Of a stretch of DNA of 64,000 nucleotides, positions 25,595-34,646 are shown in pieces. The position numbers were made by a program, and so were the translations under genes. This DNA comes from Streptomyces morookaense (GTDB lineage: Bacteria > Actinomycetota > Actinomycetes > Streptomycetales > Streptomycetaceae). Below the pieces are notes generated by a model that saw only the letters and a list, made by a program, of their open reading frames with translations, searched no databases and was not told the DNA's origin. The number at the start of each line of letters is the position of its first letter. The first letter of the stretch is position 1. The stretch is taken from assembly GCF_013030945.1 (NCBI RefSeq), contig NZ_JABBXF010000004.1, forward strand, positions 1 through 64,000, written 5' to 3'.

Positions 25595-27244
25595 GTGAGC
25601 ACGAACGAAGATCCGCCGATGCCCGAAGCCGAACGCCCCACCCGGAAACGCCGCAGGACCGGCCCGGTGATCCGGACGGCCGGTGCGGTGGCCGTGGCCC
25701 TCGCCGTCGTCGCCGGCGGCGCGTACGTCGCCGAACTGGGCCCCTTCGCCCCGGGCCCGCCCGTGCCCGACCCCGAGGCCACGGCCCAGGCCCGGGCCTT
25801 CCTGGCCGACTGGGCCCAGGGACGTCTGGCGGACGCGGGCGGGCGCACCACGAGCCCCGGCAAGGCCCAGGAGGTGCTGCGCAACTTCACCACCGGACTC
25901 GCTGTCGACAAACCGACCCTGACCGCGCATTCGGCGAGGATCGCCCAAGACGGCACCGTCGACGTCCCGTTTACGGCCGCCATGCCCGTAGCCGACCTCG
26001 GCACGTGGACCTACGACGGGACCGTTCCGCTGCGCAAGCAGGACGACGGCTCCTGGAAGGTGGCCTGGACGCTCTCGCTCGTGCACCCGCACCTGAGCGA
26101 CGCGGAGAAGTTCCGGCTCGACCGCGAGGGCGCCGACGGCCCCAAGGCCACCGACCGGGCGGGCCGCGCGCTGTCCAAGGACACGCACCCCTCCCTGGCG
26201 CCCGTGCTCGCGCAGGCCGCCCGCGCCGCCGGAGCCGGTCCGGGCGGTGCGATCCGGCGCGTCGACCGCGCCACCGGAGAGATCAAGGGGACCGAGGCCA
26301 CCTTCGGCAAGCAGCCGTCCCGGACCGCTGACCAGCCCATCCGGACCACCATCGACTCCGCCTGGCAGACAGCCGCGGAGAAGGCTCTGGCCGCGAAGAC
26401 CGACGGCAAGAACGCCGCGCTCGTCGCCCTGCGCGTCGACAACGGCGAGATCCTGGCCGTGGCGAACTCCCCTTCCGGATTCAACCGCGCAGTCTCCGGC
26501 ACCTATGCGCCCGGCTCCACCTGGAAGGTCGTCACCACCAGCGCACTGCTGCTCAAGGACGCGGTCAAGCCCGAGGACATCGTGGACTGCCCGAAGTACC
26601 TCACCGTGGGCAAGCAGTTCCACAATGTCGAAACGTCCGAGCACCGCAACGCGACGTTCCTCAAGGACTTCACGGAGTCGTGCAACACCGCCTTCATCAG
26701 CCTGCGCGACAAGCTCGGCGACCGCGAACTCGGCGATGTGGCCAGGAAATACTTCGGCGTCGGCCAGGAATGGCACACCGGCATACCGTCGTTCGACGGG
26801 TCCGTTCCGGCGCCCCGCGACGACACGGAGAAGGCCGCCTCGATGATCGGGCAGGGCCGGGTGCTGGCCAACCCGCTGATCATGGCGTCCGTCACTGCGA
26901 CCGCGGTCTCCGGGACCTTCCACCAGCCCACGATCACGCGCGGCAACAAGGACACGACGACGACCTCCCGCCTCCCGCAGAACGTGGTCGAGCGGCTGCG
27001 GCAGATGATGCGTGCGACGGTCACCGACGGCACGGCGAAGGTGCTGGACGGTCTGCCGGGCGACGTCGGCGCGAAGACCGGCACCGCCGAGGTCACCGAG
27101 GACGCCCCCAACAACGGCTGGCTCGTGGCCCATCGGGGCAATGTCGCCATCGCGTGCGTCGTGGAGCAGGGGAAGACCGGCGGCGCCTCGGCGGGGCCCG
27201 TCGTCCGCAGTGTTCTCTCGGACGTTGCCGGTGATCCGTCATGA
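25595..27244 (+). CDS. Class B penicillin-binding protein with MecA-like N-domain
   Basis: 549-residue membrane-anchored D,D-transpeptidase that cross-links peptidoglycan. An N-terminal transmembrane anchor (about 25-46) is followed by an NTF2-like MecA_N domain (about 58-165), a linker and a transpeptidase domain with S308-T-W-K311, S362-C-N364 and K494-T-G496. The MecA-type N-domain is typical of low-affinity, beta-lactam-tolerant PBPs. The start is given as the GTG at 25595. An ATG eight codons later is equally possible, as neither has a clear ribosome binding site. The stop overlaps the next PBP start (ATGA). Divergence from a LysR/BlaB-like pair suggests inducible expression. Confidence 0.9.
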   Translation: MSTNEDPPMPEAERPTRKRRRTGPVIRTAGAVAVALAVVAGGAYVAELGPFAPGPPVPDPEATAQARAFLADWAQGRLADAGGRTTSPGKAQEVLRNFTTGLAVDKPTLTAHSARIAQDGTVDVPFTAAMPVADLGTWTYDGTVPLRKQDDGSWKVAWTLSLVHPHLSDAEKFRLDREGADGPKATDRAGRALSKDTHPSLAPVLAQAARAAGAGPGGAIRRVDRATGEIKGTEATFGKQPSRTADQPIRTTIDSAWQTAAEKALAAKTDGKNAALVALRVDNGEILAVANSPSGFNRAVSGTYAPGSTWKVVTTSALLLKDAVKPEDIVDCPKYLTVGKQFHNVETSEHRNATFLKDFTESCNTAFISLRDKLGDRELGDVARKYFGVGQEWHTGIPSFDGSVPAPRDDTEKAASMIGQGRVLANPLIMASVTATAVSGTFHQPTITRGNKDTTTTSRLPQNVVERLRQMMRATVTDGTAKVLDGLPGDVGAKTGTAEVTEDAPNNGWLVAHRGNVAIACVVEQGKTGGASAGPVVRSVLSDVAGDPS

Positions 27245-28716
27245 ACCGAACGATCAGACGCATAGCCGGTTTCTGCGGAGTCATGGTGATGGCCCTCCTC
27301 CTCCGGGCCACATGGGTGCAGTTCGTCGAGGGCGACCGCCTGGCCGGTGATCCGCACAACCGCCGGGTGCAGATCGAGGCGTTCTCCCGGCCGCGCGGCG
27401 ACATCATCGTCGGAGGGGAGGCCGTCACCGGTTCCGAGGCGACGCCCGACTCGGACTTCAAGTACAAGCGGGTGTTCAAGGACGGCCCGTTGTACGCGCC
27501 GATCACGGGCTACTTCTCCCAGGCACAAGGCGCGACGTTCCTGGAAGGCGTCCACAACGGCCTGTTGAGCGGCAAGGACGACCGGCTGTACACCGGACCC
27601 CTGGACGCGCTGACTGGTAAGAAGCCCCGGGGCGGCGACGTCGTCACCACGATCGACCCGGCAGCGCAGAAGGCCGCCTACAAAGGGCTGACGGACCTGA
27701 ACGCCAAGGGCGCCGTGGTCGCCCTGGATCCGCGGACCGGCAGGATCCTCGCCATGGCAAGCACGCCGTCCTACGACCCGTCCGTCTTCGCCGGCATGTC
27801 GAGGAAGGAGGGGGAGATCTTCCAGAAGCTGGACAAGGACAAGGACAAACCGCTGAGCAACCGCGCGATCCGCGAGACCTATCCGCCCGGATCCACCTTC
27901 AAGATTCTCACAGCGGCGGCCGCCCTCGAAAGCGGTGCCGTCACCGACATCAACGCCTCGTCAGGAGCCCCGTCTCCGTACCAGCTGCCGCTCAGTACGA
28001 CGAAGGTCGGCAGCGTCGTGCCCGACGCGCAGTGCGACCGTGTCTCGTTGAAGACCGGCATGCAGTGGTCGTGCAACAACGTCTTCCTCGACGCGGCGCT
28101 GAAAACCGGCAAGGACAAGATGCGCGAGACGGCCGAGAAGTTCGGCTTCAACAAGGAGCAGTTCACGCCCGTGCGCACGGTCGCGAGCGCCTATCCCGGC
28201 GAGCTGGACAAGCCGCAGACCGCGCTGACCGGCATGGGGCAGGGCAGCCTGGCGAGCACACCGCTCCAGATGGCCATGGTCACCGCGGGTCTCGCCAACA
28301 ACGGCAAGGTGATGAAGCCGTACATGGTCGAGGAGCTGCGCGGCGCCGACCTGTCCACGGTCGCTAGGACCGAGCCCGAGGTGCTCGACCAGGCGGTCTC
28401 CGAGGGCACCGCGAAGAAGGTGCAGGAGATGATGGAGTACACGGTGACCGACGGCACGGGCGACAAGGTGCGGATCGCCGGTGTCACGGTCGGCGGCAAG
28501 CCGGGCACCGCCCAGCACGGTGCCGACGTCCGTGACGAGCGTCCCTACGCGTGGTTCGTCTCCTACGCCAAACTGCCGGACGGGTCGTCCCCGGTCGCGG
28601 TCGCCGTTCTCGTCGACCCCGCGGACATGGACATCTCCCGCTCGGACATCGCGGGCGGCCGGCTGGGCGCGCCGATCGCCAAGGCGGTCATGAAGGCGGT
28701 GCTGGACCACCAGTAG
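27241..28716 (+). CDS. PbpA-like class B penicillin-binding protein
   Basis: 491-residue transpeptidase of the actinobacterial PbpA group, paralogous to the FtsW/RodA partner PBPs. A single N-terminal transmembrane helix (about 8-25), a short dimerisation region and the transpeptidase domain with S218-T-F-K221, S277-C-N279 and, unusually, K420-P-G422 in place of KTG. The Pro in the third motif could alter beta-lactam affinity. It is translationally coupled to the MecA-like PBP upstream, so the two are made together, perhaps as a drug-tolerant set replacing housekeeping PBPs. Confidence 0.9.
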   Translation: MNRTIRRIAGFCGVMVMALLLRATWVQFVEGDRLAGDPHNRRVQIEAFSRPRGDIIVGGEAVTGSEATPDSDFKYKRVFKDGPLYAPITGYFSQAQGATFLEGVHNGLLSGKDDRLYTGPLDALTGKKPRGGDVVTTIDPAAQKAAYKGLTDLNAKGAVVALDPRTGRILAMASTPSYDPSVFAGMSRKEGEIFQKLDKDKDKPLSNRAIRETYPPGSTFKILTAAAALESGAVTDINASSGAPSPYQLPLSTTKVGSVVPDAQCDRVSLKTGMQWSCNNVFLDAALKTGKDKMRETAEKFGFNKEQFTPVRTVASAYPGELDKPQTALTGMGQGSLASTPLQMAMVTAGLANNGKVMKPYMVEELRGADLSTVARTEPEVLDQAVSEGTAKKVQEMMEYTVTDGTGDKVRIAGVTVGGKPGTAQHGADVRDERPYAWFVSYAKLPDGSSPVAVAVLVDPADMDISRSDIAGGRLGAPIAKAVMKAVLDHQ

Positions 28717-28776
28717 TCCCTGTCCCCGTCCCTGCCCCTGTCCTCGGCTGCTGAACGGGCCGATAGGTTCGGCCTC

Positions 28777-29502
28777 ATGACATCACCACAGGCGGACGTG
28801 TACCACTCGGCTTCGTCCTGGCAACAGCCCTGCCCGCCGGCGGCTTCCGCCGAGCGGAGCATGCTGGTCGAAGAGATCGCCAAGCGCATTCTGTCGCTCG
28901 GCCAGGGCCGTCTGCTCGTGGGGATCGATGGCTTCACCGCTGCCGGGAAGACGAGCTTCGGGCATGAACTGGCCGGGCGGATCAGTGCCGAGGGGCGGCC
29001 GGTGCTCCGGGCGACTCTCGACGACTTCAAGAAGCCGTGGAGGGACCGGCATCTCTACGACCGGGAGTCGGGTGAGGGGTACTACCGCAATGCGTACGAC
29101 TACGAAGCGGTCAAGCGCCTGCTGCTGGATCCCTGCCGGGCACCCGGAGCGACAAGCTGTGCACTGTGCAGCATCGACCCGCTGACCCAACGGGATTGCT
29201 CATCCGAGGTGACGCCGCTCGGGGCGGACGCGGTGCTGATCGTGGACGGCGTCTTCGCCTTCCGCCCCGAGATCGACGTGTACTGGGACTTCCGCATCTG
29301 GTTGCAGGTGGATGCGGAAGTATCCGTCCGGCGAGGTGCCGAGCGCGATCAGGACCGGGCCGGAACCGAAGGGGAGTCGGTCCACCGCGACCGGTATCTG
29401 GTGGCCGAGCGCATCTATCTTCAGGAGGTCGACCCGTTGCCGATGATGGATGTCGTCATCGACAACTCGGTGTTCGCGCACCCGCGGATCGTGACGGCGT
29501 GA
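28777..29502 (+). CDS. Uridine kinase-like P-loop protein
   Basis: 241-residue P-loop NTPase. Walker A GIDGFTAAGKTS (about 50-61), the substrate-binding segment ATLDDFKKPWRDRHLYDRES, GEGYYRNAYDYEA and VLIVDGVFAFRPE (Walker B-like) match the uridine/pantothenate kinase superfamily. A Cys-rich loop (CALCSIDPLTQRDC) is inserted in the middle. It probably phosphorylates a nucleoside or small alcohol. The exact substrate is unknown. It lies 60 bases after the PBP gene, on the same strand, and may be read from its own promoter. Confidence 0.82.
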   Translation: MTSPQADVYHSASSWQQPCPPAASAERSMLVEEIAKRILSLGQGRLLVGIDGFTAAGKTSFGHELAGRISAEGRPVLRATLDDFKKPWRDRHLYDRESGEGYYRNAYDYEAVKRLLLDPCRAPGATSCALCSIDPLTQRDCSSEVTPLGADAVLIVDGVFAFRPEIDVYWDFRIWLQVDAEVSVRRGAERDQDRAGTEGESVHRDRYLVAERIYLQEVDPLPMMDVVIDNSVFAHPRIVTA

Positions 29503-29553
29503 CCTTGGACGGCGAGACCTTGACAGCGTGACCTCGGCACTCCGCCGCCCGGC

Positions 29554-30704
29554 TCAGGCGAGGGTCTTGAGCAGTTCCGTGTCGTAGGGGACGGTCTCGT
29601 CGAGACGGCCGGTCAGTGCCTTGGCGGGCCAGTCGGGGTCGGCGAGGAGTGCGCGCCCCACCGCGACCAGGTCGAACTCGTCGAGCTCCAAGCGGTCCAG
29701 AAGCGGGCCGATGCCGGTGGTCCGGGCCTGCGGGATGTTGCCGCGGACTCCGCTGAACGCCTGGTCGAGGCCCACCGAGCCGACGGTGATGGCGGCCTTG
29801 CCGGTCAACTTCCTGGTCCAGCCGGCGAGGTTGAGGCTGCTGCCCTCGAACTCGGGCAGCCAGTAGCGGCGGGTCGAGGCGTGGAACGCGTCCACTCCCG
29901 CGGCGGCCAGCGGGGTGAGCAGCTGCTCGAGCTCCTCGGGCGTCCCGGCGAGACGGGCGTCGTAGTGCTCGGCCTTCCACTGCGACAGGCGGAAGACGAC
30001 GGGGAAACCGGGGGAGACGGCGGCGCGCACCGCTGCGACGATCTCGGCCGCGAAGCGGGCTCGGGAGGCGGTGTCGCCGCCGTAGGCGTCGGTGCGCCGG
30101 TTGGTGCCGGCCCACAGGAAGCTGTCTATCAAGTAGCCGTGTGCGCCGTGCAGTTCGATGCCGTCGAATCCTGCGCGCTCGGCTGCCGCGGCGGCTTCGG
30201 CGAAGGCGGCGATGACCTCGTCGATGTCCTGGAGCGTCATGGCCTTGCCGTGCGGAGTGCCGTCGAGGCCGATGCCGGAAGGGCTTTCGGCAGGCACGCC
30301 GGCCGGCTGTCCGGGGTCCGGGCGAGCCCGGTGTGCCACAGCTGCGGCATGATGCGGCCGCCGGCGCGGTGCACCTCGTCGGCGACGCGGGCCCATCCGG
30401 CCAGGGCGTCCTCGCCGTGGAAGTGCGGGACGTCGAGGTAGGCGGCCGCGGCGTCGCGACCGATGTAGGTGCCCTCGGTGATGATCAGCCCCGCCCCGCC
30501 GGCCGCCCGGCGGGCGTAGTAGGCGGCGACGTCCTTGCCGGGCACGCCGCCGGGCGAGAAGCGACGGGTCATCGGCGCCATCACGATGCGGTTCTTGAGG
30601 TTCAGCCCGTTGAGGGTGAAGGGGCGGTCGAGCAGAAGCGCGGCTCGGTTGTGGTGGTCGGCGTTGTGGTTGTCGGCGGTGGGGGTGGTCGGCGTCGCGT
30701 CCAT
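29554..30704 (-). pseudogene. Old-yellow-enzyme NADH:flavin oxidoreductase, frameshifted
   Basis: Two frames together encode a complete old yellow enzyme (YqjM/xenobiotic reductase type, about 380 residues). The first frame (start 30704) gives LKNRIVMAPMTRRFSPGG and the flavin-binding barrel up to QLWHTGLART. The second gives VPAESPSGIGLDG, the catalytic IELHGAHGYLIDSFLW and the barrel end with AVGRALLADPDWP. The frames join at a C-run on the coding strand (30313-30316 on the plus strand), where one extra C restores the reading frame. This is either a recent one-base deletion or a sequencing error. Divergence from an HxlR regulator suggests induction by electrophiles or quinones. Confidence 0.85.
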
Positions 30705-30777
30705 GATGCGGTCTGCTCCTTGGGGGAGAGTGAGGCAGCCTGAGCCTGACTATCGGGACGGTATCCACCGGGGCTGA

Positions 30778-30821
30778 GTTGCGCAACAGTACTCAGGAGC
30801 TGACTTGTGTTGAGCTAGTCA
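30778..30821. promoter_or_regulatory. HxlR promoter dyads
   Basis: Between the oxidoreductase and the hxlR gene are a perfect palindrome GTTGCGCAAC (30778-30787) and an interrupted repeat TGACT-N11-AGTCA (30801-30821). The latter has the size and spacing expected of an HxlR/YodB-type dimer site and lies where it could control both divergent genes. Confidence 0.55.
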
Positions 30822-30882
30822 GGTGGTTAGGGTGGCCCCTGGCAACACCCGTGCCCGCGACGGCGAAGGAGGGAGGGCGGTC

Positions 30883-31344
30883 ATGGTCGCGCAGACCCCT
30901 GCCCCCGGACCGGACGGCACGTCCGGCTGCTCGATCGAGCGCAGCCTTCAGGTGCTGGGCGAACGGTGGACGCTGCTCATCCTCCGCGAGGTCTTCGCCG
31001 GCAAGAACAAGTACGCCGACATCCGCGAGGCGCTCGGCGTCGCGCCCAACGTCCTCAGTGCGCGCCTCAAGGCCCTCGTGGCAGCCGGCGTGCTGGAAAC
31101 CCGCACGTACCAGGACCCCGGCTGCCGGGCCCGCGACGCCTACCATCTCACCCCCGCCGGCCGTGACCTTCGCCTCGTCCTGGCCGCCATCCAGCAATGG
31201 GGCGACCGGCACATGCCGTGCCCGTCGGGCCCGTACGCCGTGCGGCGTTCATGCTCCACCGGGCAGCGGGTGGATGTCGCTTTCGTCGACGAGCGGGGGG
31301 ACGTCGTCCCGCCCGAGGACGTGGCTTTTCTCGGCCCGACGTAG
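30883..31344 (+). CDS. HxlR-family regulator
   Basis: 153-residue winged-helix regulator of the HxlR type. CSIERSLQVLGERWTLLILREVF (with a conserved N-terminal Cys), KYADIREALGVAPNVLSARLKAL and YHLTPAGRDL form the complete domain, followed by a short C-terminal Cys-containing tail. The ATG at 30883 has GGAGGG upstream. Proteins of this group often sense quinones or aldehydes through the N-terminal Cys and regulate a neighbouring reductase, here the divergent old-yellow-enzyme gene. Confidence 0.88.
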   Translation: MVAQTPAPGPDGTSGCSIERSLQVLGERWTLLILREVFAGKNKYADIREALGVAPNVLSARLKALVAAGVLETRTYQDPGCRARDAYHLTPAGRDLRLVLAAIQQWGDRHMPCPSGPYAVRRSCSTGQRVDVAFVDERGDVVPPEDVAFLGPT

Positions 31345-31368
31345 CTGGTGACGTAGGCCCGGCCGTCA

Positions 31369-32499
31369 TCAACTGGGCCGGAAGCGCGGGCGCCAGACCT
31401 CGTGGACGGACCCGTCCGGGGCGATGACGTTGATCTCCCGCCATTTGTCGAAGGCGGAGCAGGGGTGGGAGATGCCCAGGTCCACGAAGTCGCCGACGGC
31501 CAGGCCGTGCGGATCGGTGAGGACCAGGTGGTGGTCGAAGATCTGCGCCGCGGTGCCGGTCGCGCCGGGCGGGCCCACCACTACCGGCAGGCCTGCATCG
31601 TGTGGCAGTTCACGCTTGCCGGCGCCGACGACGGCCAGTCCCGGTTCGGGTGCCGAGACCACGGCCGCACGGACGGTCAGCGCGGGCCGGAGGCCGGGGA
31701 TGGGGGTGACCTGCTGGTAGGTGCCGTGGTCGTGGGTGACGTAGCAGCCCGAGCGGAGGACGCACACTGGCCTGTGGCCGGGCGGCTGTTCGCCAGGTTC
31801 GGCCGGCTCGGTGAGATCGGCCAGTTCGCGGCAGGCGTCGGCGGCCAGGTCGGGGAAGGCGGAGCCGCCGATGGTGAACACCGGCGGTCCCGCGGTCACC
31901 AGGGGTGCCAGCGCGCGGAAGACGTCGACGGCGGTGCGGCAGTGATCGCTGACGGCGGCGAGCGTGGCGGGGTCGCGACGGTTGGGGCGTACGCCCTCGT
32001 AGGCGGCGACGCCGGCCAGGGTGACGCAGCCGGGTGCCGCGGCCACGGCACGGCCGAGGTCGGAGGCCGCTTCCGCTCCCCGCACTCCGGTGCGGCACCC
32101 CTCGGCGCCCACATCCACGAGGAGGCGCAGGGGGGTGCGCACGCCTTCCAGCGCAGTGACGGCGCGGGCCAGGCCGGTGCCGGAGTCGACGAAGGCGTAC
32201 AGCTCCAGGCCGGGCGTCGTCTCCAGCCAGGTCCGGATGCGGGCCAGGCCCGCCTCGTCCACCACCTCGTTGGCGATCATGATGCGCCGGATCCCCCACT
32301 CCAGGGCGACCTCGGCCTGATCGACGGTGGCCACGGTGACGCCCCAGGCGCCGGCGGCGAGCTGCCGTTCGACGATCTCCCGGGTCATCGTGGTCTTGAT
32401 GTGGGGGCACAGTTCGAGGCCGCGCTCGCGGCACCAGCGGGCCATGAGGCCGGTGTTGTGATCCAGGGCGGCCAGGTCGAGACGCAGCTCAGCGGTCAT
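31369..32499 (-). CDS. DSD1-type PLP enzyme (D-threonine aldolase/D-serine dehydratase-like)
   Basis: 376-residue fold-type III PLP enzyme. The alanine-racemase-like barrel carries the PLP Lys35 in CPHIKTTM, and a C-terminal beta domain ends in GISHPCSAFDKW, the His/Cys pair that binds zinc in DSD1-type D-serine dehydratases. It should deaminate or cleave a D-3-hydroxy amino acid. The gene diverges from an XRE-cupin regulator, and two TCCACTATC repeats sit between them. This arrangement is typical of catabolic amino-acid enzymes under a ligand-responsive cupin regulator. Confidence 0.88.
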   Translation of the reverse strand: MTAELRLDLAALDHNTGLMARWCRERGLELCPHIKTTMTREIVERQLAAGAWGVTVATVDQAEVALEWGIRRIMIANEVVDEAGLARIRTWLETTPGLELYAFVDSGTGLARAVTALEGVRTPLRLLVDVGAEGCRTGVRGAEAASDLGRAVAAAPGCVTLAGVAAYEGVRPNRRDPATLAAVSDHCRTAVDVFRALAPLVTAGPPVFTIGGSAFPDLAADACRELADLTEPAEPGEQPPGHRPVCVLRSGCYVTHDHGTYQQVTPIPGLRPALTVRAAVVSAPEPGLAVVGAGKRELPHDAGLPVVVGPPGATGTAAQIFDHHLVLTDPHGLAVGDFVDLGISHPCSAFDKWREINVIAPDGSVHEVWRPRFRPS

Positions 32500-32507
32500 T
32501 CACGTTC

Positions 32508-32537
32508 TCCACTATCTCGTATGCTGTGTCCACTATC
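32508..32537. promoter_or_regulatory. Direct-repeat operator TCCACTATC x2
   Basis: TCCACTATC occurs at 32508-32516 and again at 32529-32537, exactly 21 bp apart (two helical turns), within the short spacer between the DSD1-type gene and the XRE-cupin gene. It is the likely binding site of that regulator on both divergent promoters. Confidence 0.7.
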
Positions 32538-32570
32538 CTAGACGTTGGCGAACGAGGAGGGCGTCGGCCG

Positions 32571-33149
32571 ATGGAAGACCAAACCGACCAAACCGACCAA
32601 TCCGGGATCGGGCAGCACCTGCGCCGCGAGCGCCTGGACAAGGGGTTCACCCTGGAGCGTCTCGCCGAGGCGACCGGGCTGTCCCGCAGCTACCTCAGCA
32701 ACGTCGAGCGCAACGTCAACAGCCCCACGATCAACACGCTGCGGACGATCGTCGACGCCCTCGGCATCACGCTCAGCCGTCTCTTCCACGAGATCGACCG
32801 CCGCGAGCGCCGCGTCGTGACCCGCCCCGACCAGCGGGTGGAGCTCACCCGGGCCGGGGTCGACGGTGTCACGTACACGCTCCTCAACCCGGCCTCGGGC
32901 GGCCGCCTGGAGCTGATGATGCTGGAGCTGGCCCCCGGCGCCTCCTCGGGGGACCGGCCGCACACGCATGTCGGCGAGGAGGCGGGTGTGCTGCTCAGCG
33001 GTGAACTCGACTACTGGGTCGACGGAGTTCACCACCGCCTGCGCCCCGGCGACACCGTCAGCTTTCCCTCCACCACCCCGCACCGCTACCACAATCCGGG
33101 CACCGAGCCGGCGGTGTGCGTCTGGGCGGAGACGCCGCCCGGGTTCTGA
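32571..33149 (+). CDS. XRE-cupin regulator
   Basis: 192-residue regulator with an N-terminal XRE helix-turn-helix (about 12-68, LAEATGLSRSYLSNVERNVNSPTI) and a C-terminal cupin ligand-binding domain (about 105-190, HTHVGEEAGVLLSGELDYWV and PHRYHNPGTEP). The ATG at 32571 follows GAGGAGG at a slightly long spacing. A GTG 15 codons earlier would place the start inside the presumed operator and is less likely. It probably controls the divergent D-amino-acid enzyme and itself. Confidence 0.9.
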   Translation: MEDQTDQTDQSGIGQHLRRERLDKGFTLERLAEATGLSRSYLSNVERNVNSPTINTLRTIVDALGITLSRLFHEIDRRERRVVTRPDQRVELTRAGVDGVTYTLLNPASGGRLELMMLELAPGASSGDRPHTHVGEEAGVLLSGELDYWVDGVHHRLRPGDTVSFPSTTPHRYHNPGTEPAVCVWAETPPGF

Positions 33150-33304
33150 GGCGCCGCATCACGCCCGGACCGGGAGTCGGATCGCCGCCCGCCGTATCTG
33201 CGCCCCCGGGGCGTCGAGTTGCTCCACCCGCCGGCTCCGGTCCCTCGAAGCACCCGCGTACTCTGGCAGTAGACCTGCGTCGTCACGTCCCATAAGGGGT
33301 ACCG

Positions 33305-34537
33305 GTGAACAGTTACGCGCACGACTTCACCACCGGGGACCGCATCAAGTTGTACCGCCAGCGCAAGGGCCTGTCACAGTCCGCGCTCGCCGGTCTGATC
33401 GGTCGCTCGGAAGACTGGGTGAGCAAGGTCGAACGAGGAGTTATCCCCGTCGACAAACTGTCTGTTCTGCTCGACCTCGCCCGCGTGCTCGACATTCGGG
33501 AACTGGTGGAGTTGACCGGCCGGAACCTCGCGCTCACCGTCCACAGCTCACCGGAACACGACTCGGTGCCCGCGATCCGGCACGCCCTGACCGCGATCTC
33601 GTCCCGTCTCGGAGCCGACCTGCCCGGCACCCCCTTGACGCCTGATGAGCTGCAGCAGCGGATCGGTGAAGCGTGGCACGCCTACGAGCACGAAGTCGAT
33701 CGGTACGCCATCGTCGGCCCTCAACTGCCCCAGCTGCTCGCAGAGGCGCGTCATGCATCCCGCCATGCCGCCGGTCCGGACGAGGAACAAGTCGCCCGCG
33801 CGGAGATCGGCCTCTATCACCTGTTGCAGGTCTACCTCCGTCGAGTAGGGGAACGGATCCTGTCCCGCGTCGCAGCAGACCGCGCGCTACAGCTCGCTGA
33901 CCAGATCGGCGACCCCGTCCTGATCGGTGCATCCGCATGGAACATGTGCAGCGTGCTCACGAGTACCGGAGACGTCGCCGAATCAGCCGACCTCGCCCGC
34001 TCGGCAATGGAGATCACCGCGCCCGGGGACGATGCCTCACCGGAACTGCTCTCCGTCCATGGGGCGTTGCACCTGGCCGCGGCCGTCGCCACCATGCGGG
34101 ACAACCGGGCAGCCACTGCGTGGGACCTGCTTCACTCAGCGGACCAGGTCGCCCGCCGTGTCGGCACCGACCGTAACGATTGGCGCACATCCTTCGGCCC
34201 GACGAACGTGGCCATGCACGGCGTGCACTTGGCCGGCGAGGAGGGCGACGCCACCGAGGCGCTACGCCTCGCCGACAGCATCAACGACGACAACCCCGTG
34301 TTGCCGCTGGAAAGGCGCACCCGGTATCTCGTCGAGGTCATGAACGCCAACCGGCTGAAGCAAGACGACTACGCGACGCTGTACATGGTCGGGCGCATCA
34401 GGAAGGCGTCACCCGAAGAGGTCAAGTTCTTCCCCCTCGTCCGGGAGGCCGTGCGCGACCTCCTCAAGCGCGAACGCCCCTCATACCGGGCGGAGTTGCG
34501 CGACCATGCTGCGTATGTCGGCGTGCTCGCCGGCTGA
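33305..34537 (+). CDS. XRE regulator with TPR-like helical domain
   Basis: 410-residue regulator. The helix-turn-helix at about 11-65 (GDRIKLYRQRKGLSQSALAGLIGRSEDWVSKVE) precedes about 300 residues of helical, tetratricopeptide-like repeats. This architecture is abundant in Streptomyces developmental and secondary-metabolite loci. The GTG at 33305 has AAGGGG a few bases upstream. It opens a same-strand series that leads into a radical SAM enzyme and a methyltransferase, but a strong terminator follows directly, so it is probably its own transcription unit and may regulate the series. Confidence 0.88.
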   Translation: MNSYAHDFTTGDRIKLYRQRKGLSQSALAGLIGRSEDWVSKVERGVIPVDKLSVLLDLARVLDIRELVELTGRNLALTVHSSPEHDSVPAIRHALTAISSRLGADLPGTPLTPDELQQRIGEAWHAYEHEVDRYAIVGPQLPQLLAEARHASRHAAGPDEEQVARAEIGLYHLLQVYLRRVGERILSRVAADRALQLADQIGDPVLIGASAWNMCSVLTSTGDVAESADLARSAMEITAPGDDASPELLSVHGALHLAAAVATMRDNRAATAWDLLHSADQVARRVGTDRNDWRTSFGPTNVAMHGVHLAGEEGDATEALRLADSINDDNPVLPLERRTRYLVEVMNANRLKQDDYATLYMVGRIRKASPEEVKFFPLVREAVRDLLKRERPSYRAELRDHAAYVGVLAG

Positions 34538-34552
34538 CCCTCACCCCGGAAA

Positions 34553-34586
34553 AAAGGCACCCCGGAACTTCTTCCGGGGTGCCTTT
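34553..34586 (+). terminator. Rho-independent terminator after XRE gene
   Basis: 15-bp perfect stem (AAAGGCACCCCGGAA with its complement) around a 4-base CTTC loop, ending in TTTCCTT. It is one of the few hairpins in the window with a T-rich tail, and lies just after the XRE gene stop. Confidence 0.9.
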
Positions 34587-34646
34587 CCTTGTTGGTCCTA
34601 CGGTCTGACGGCCAGTGAACTCCTGACGCGGAGCCGAAGGGAACCC

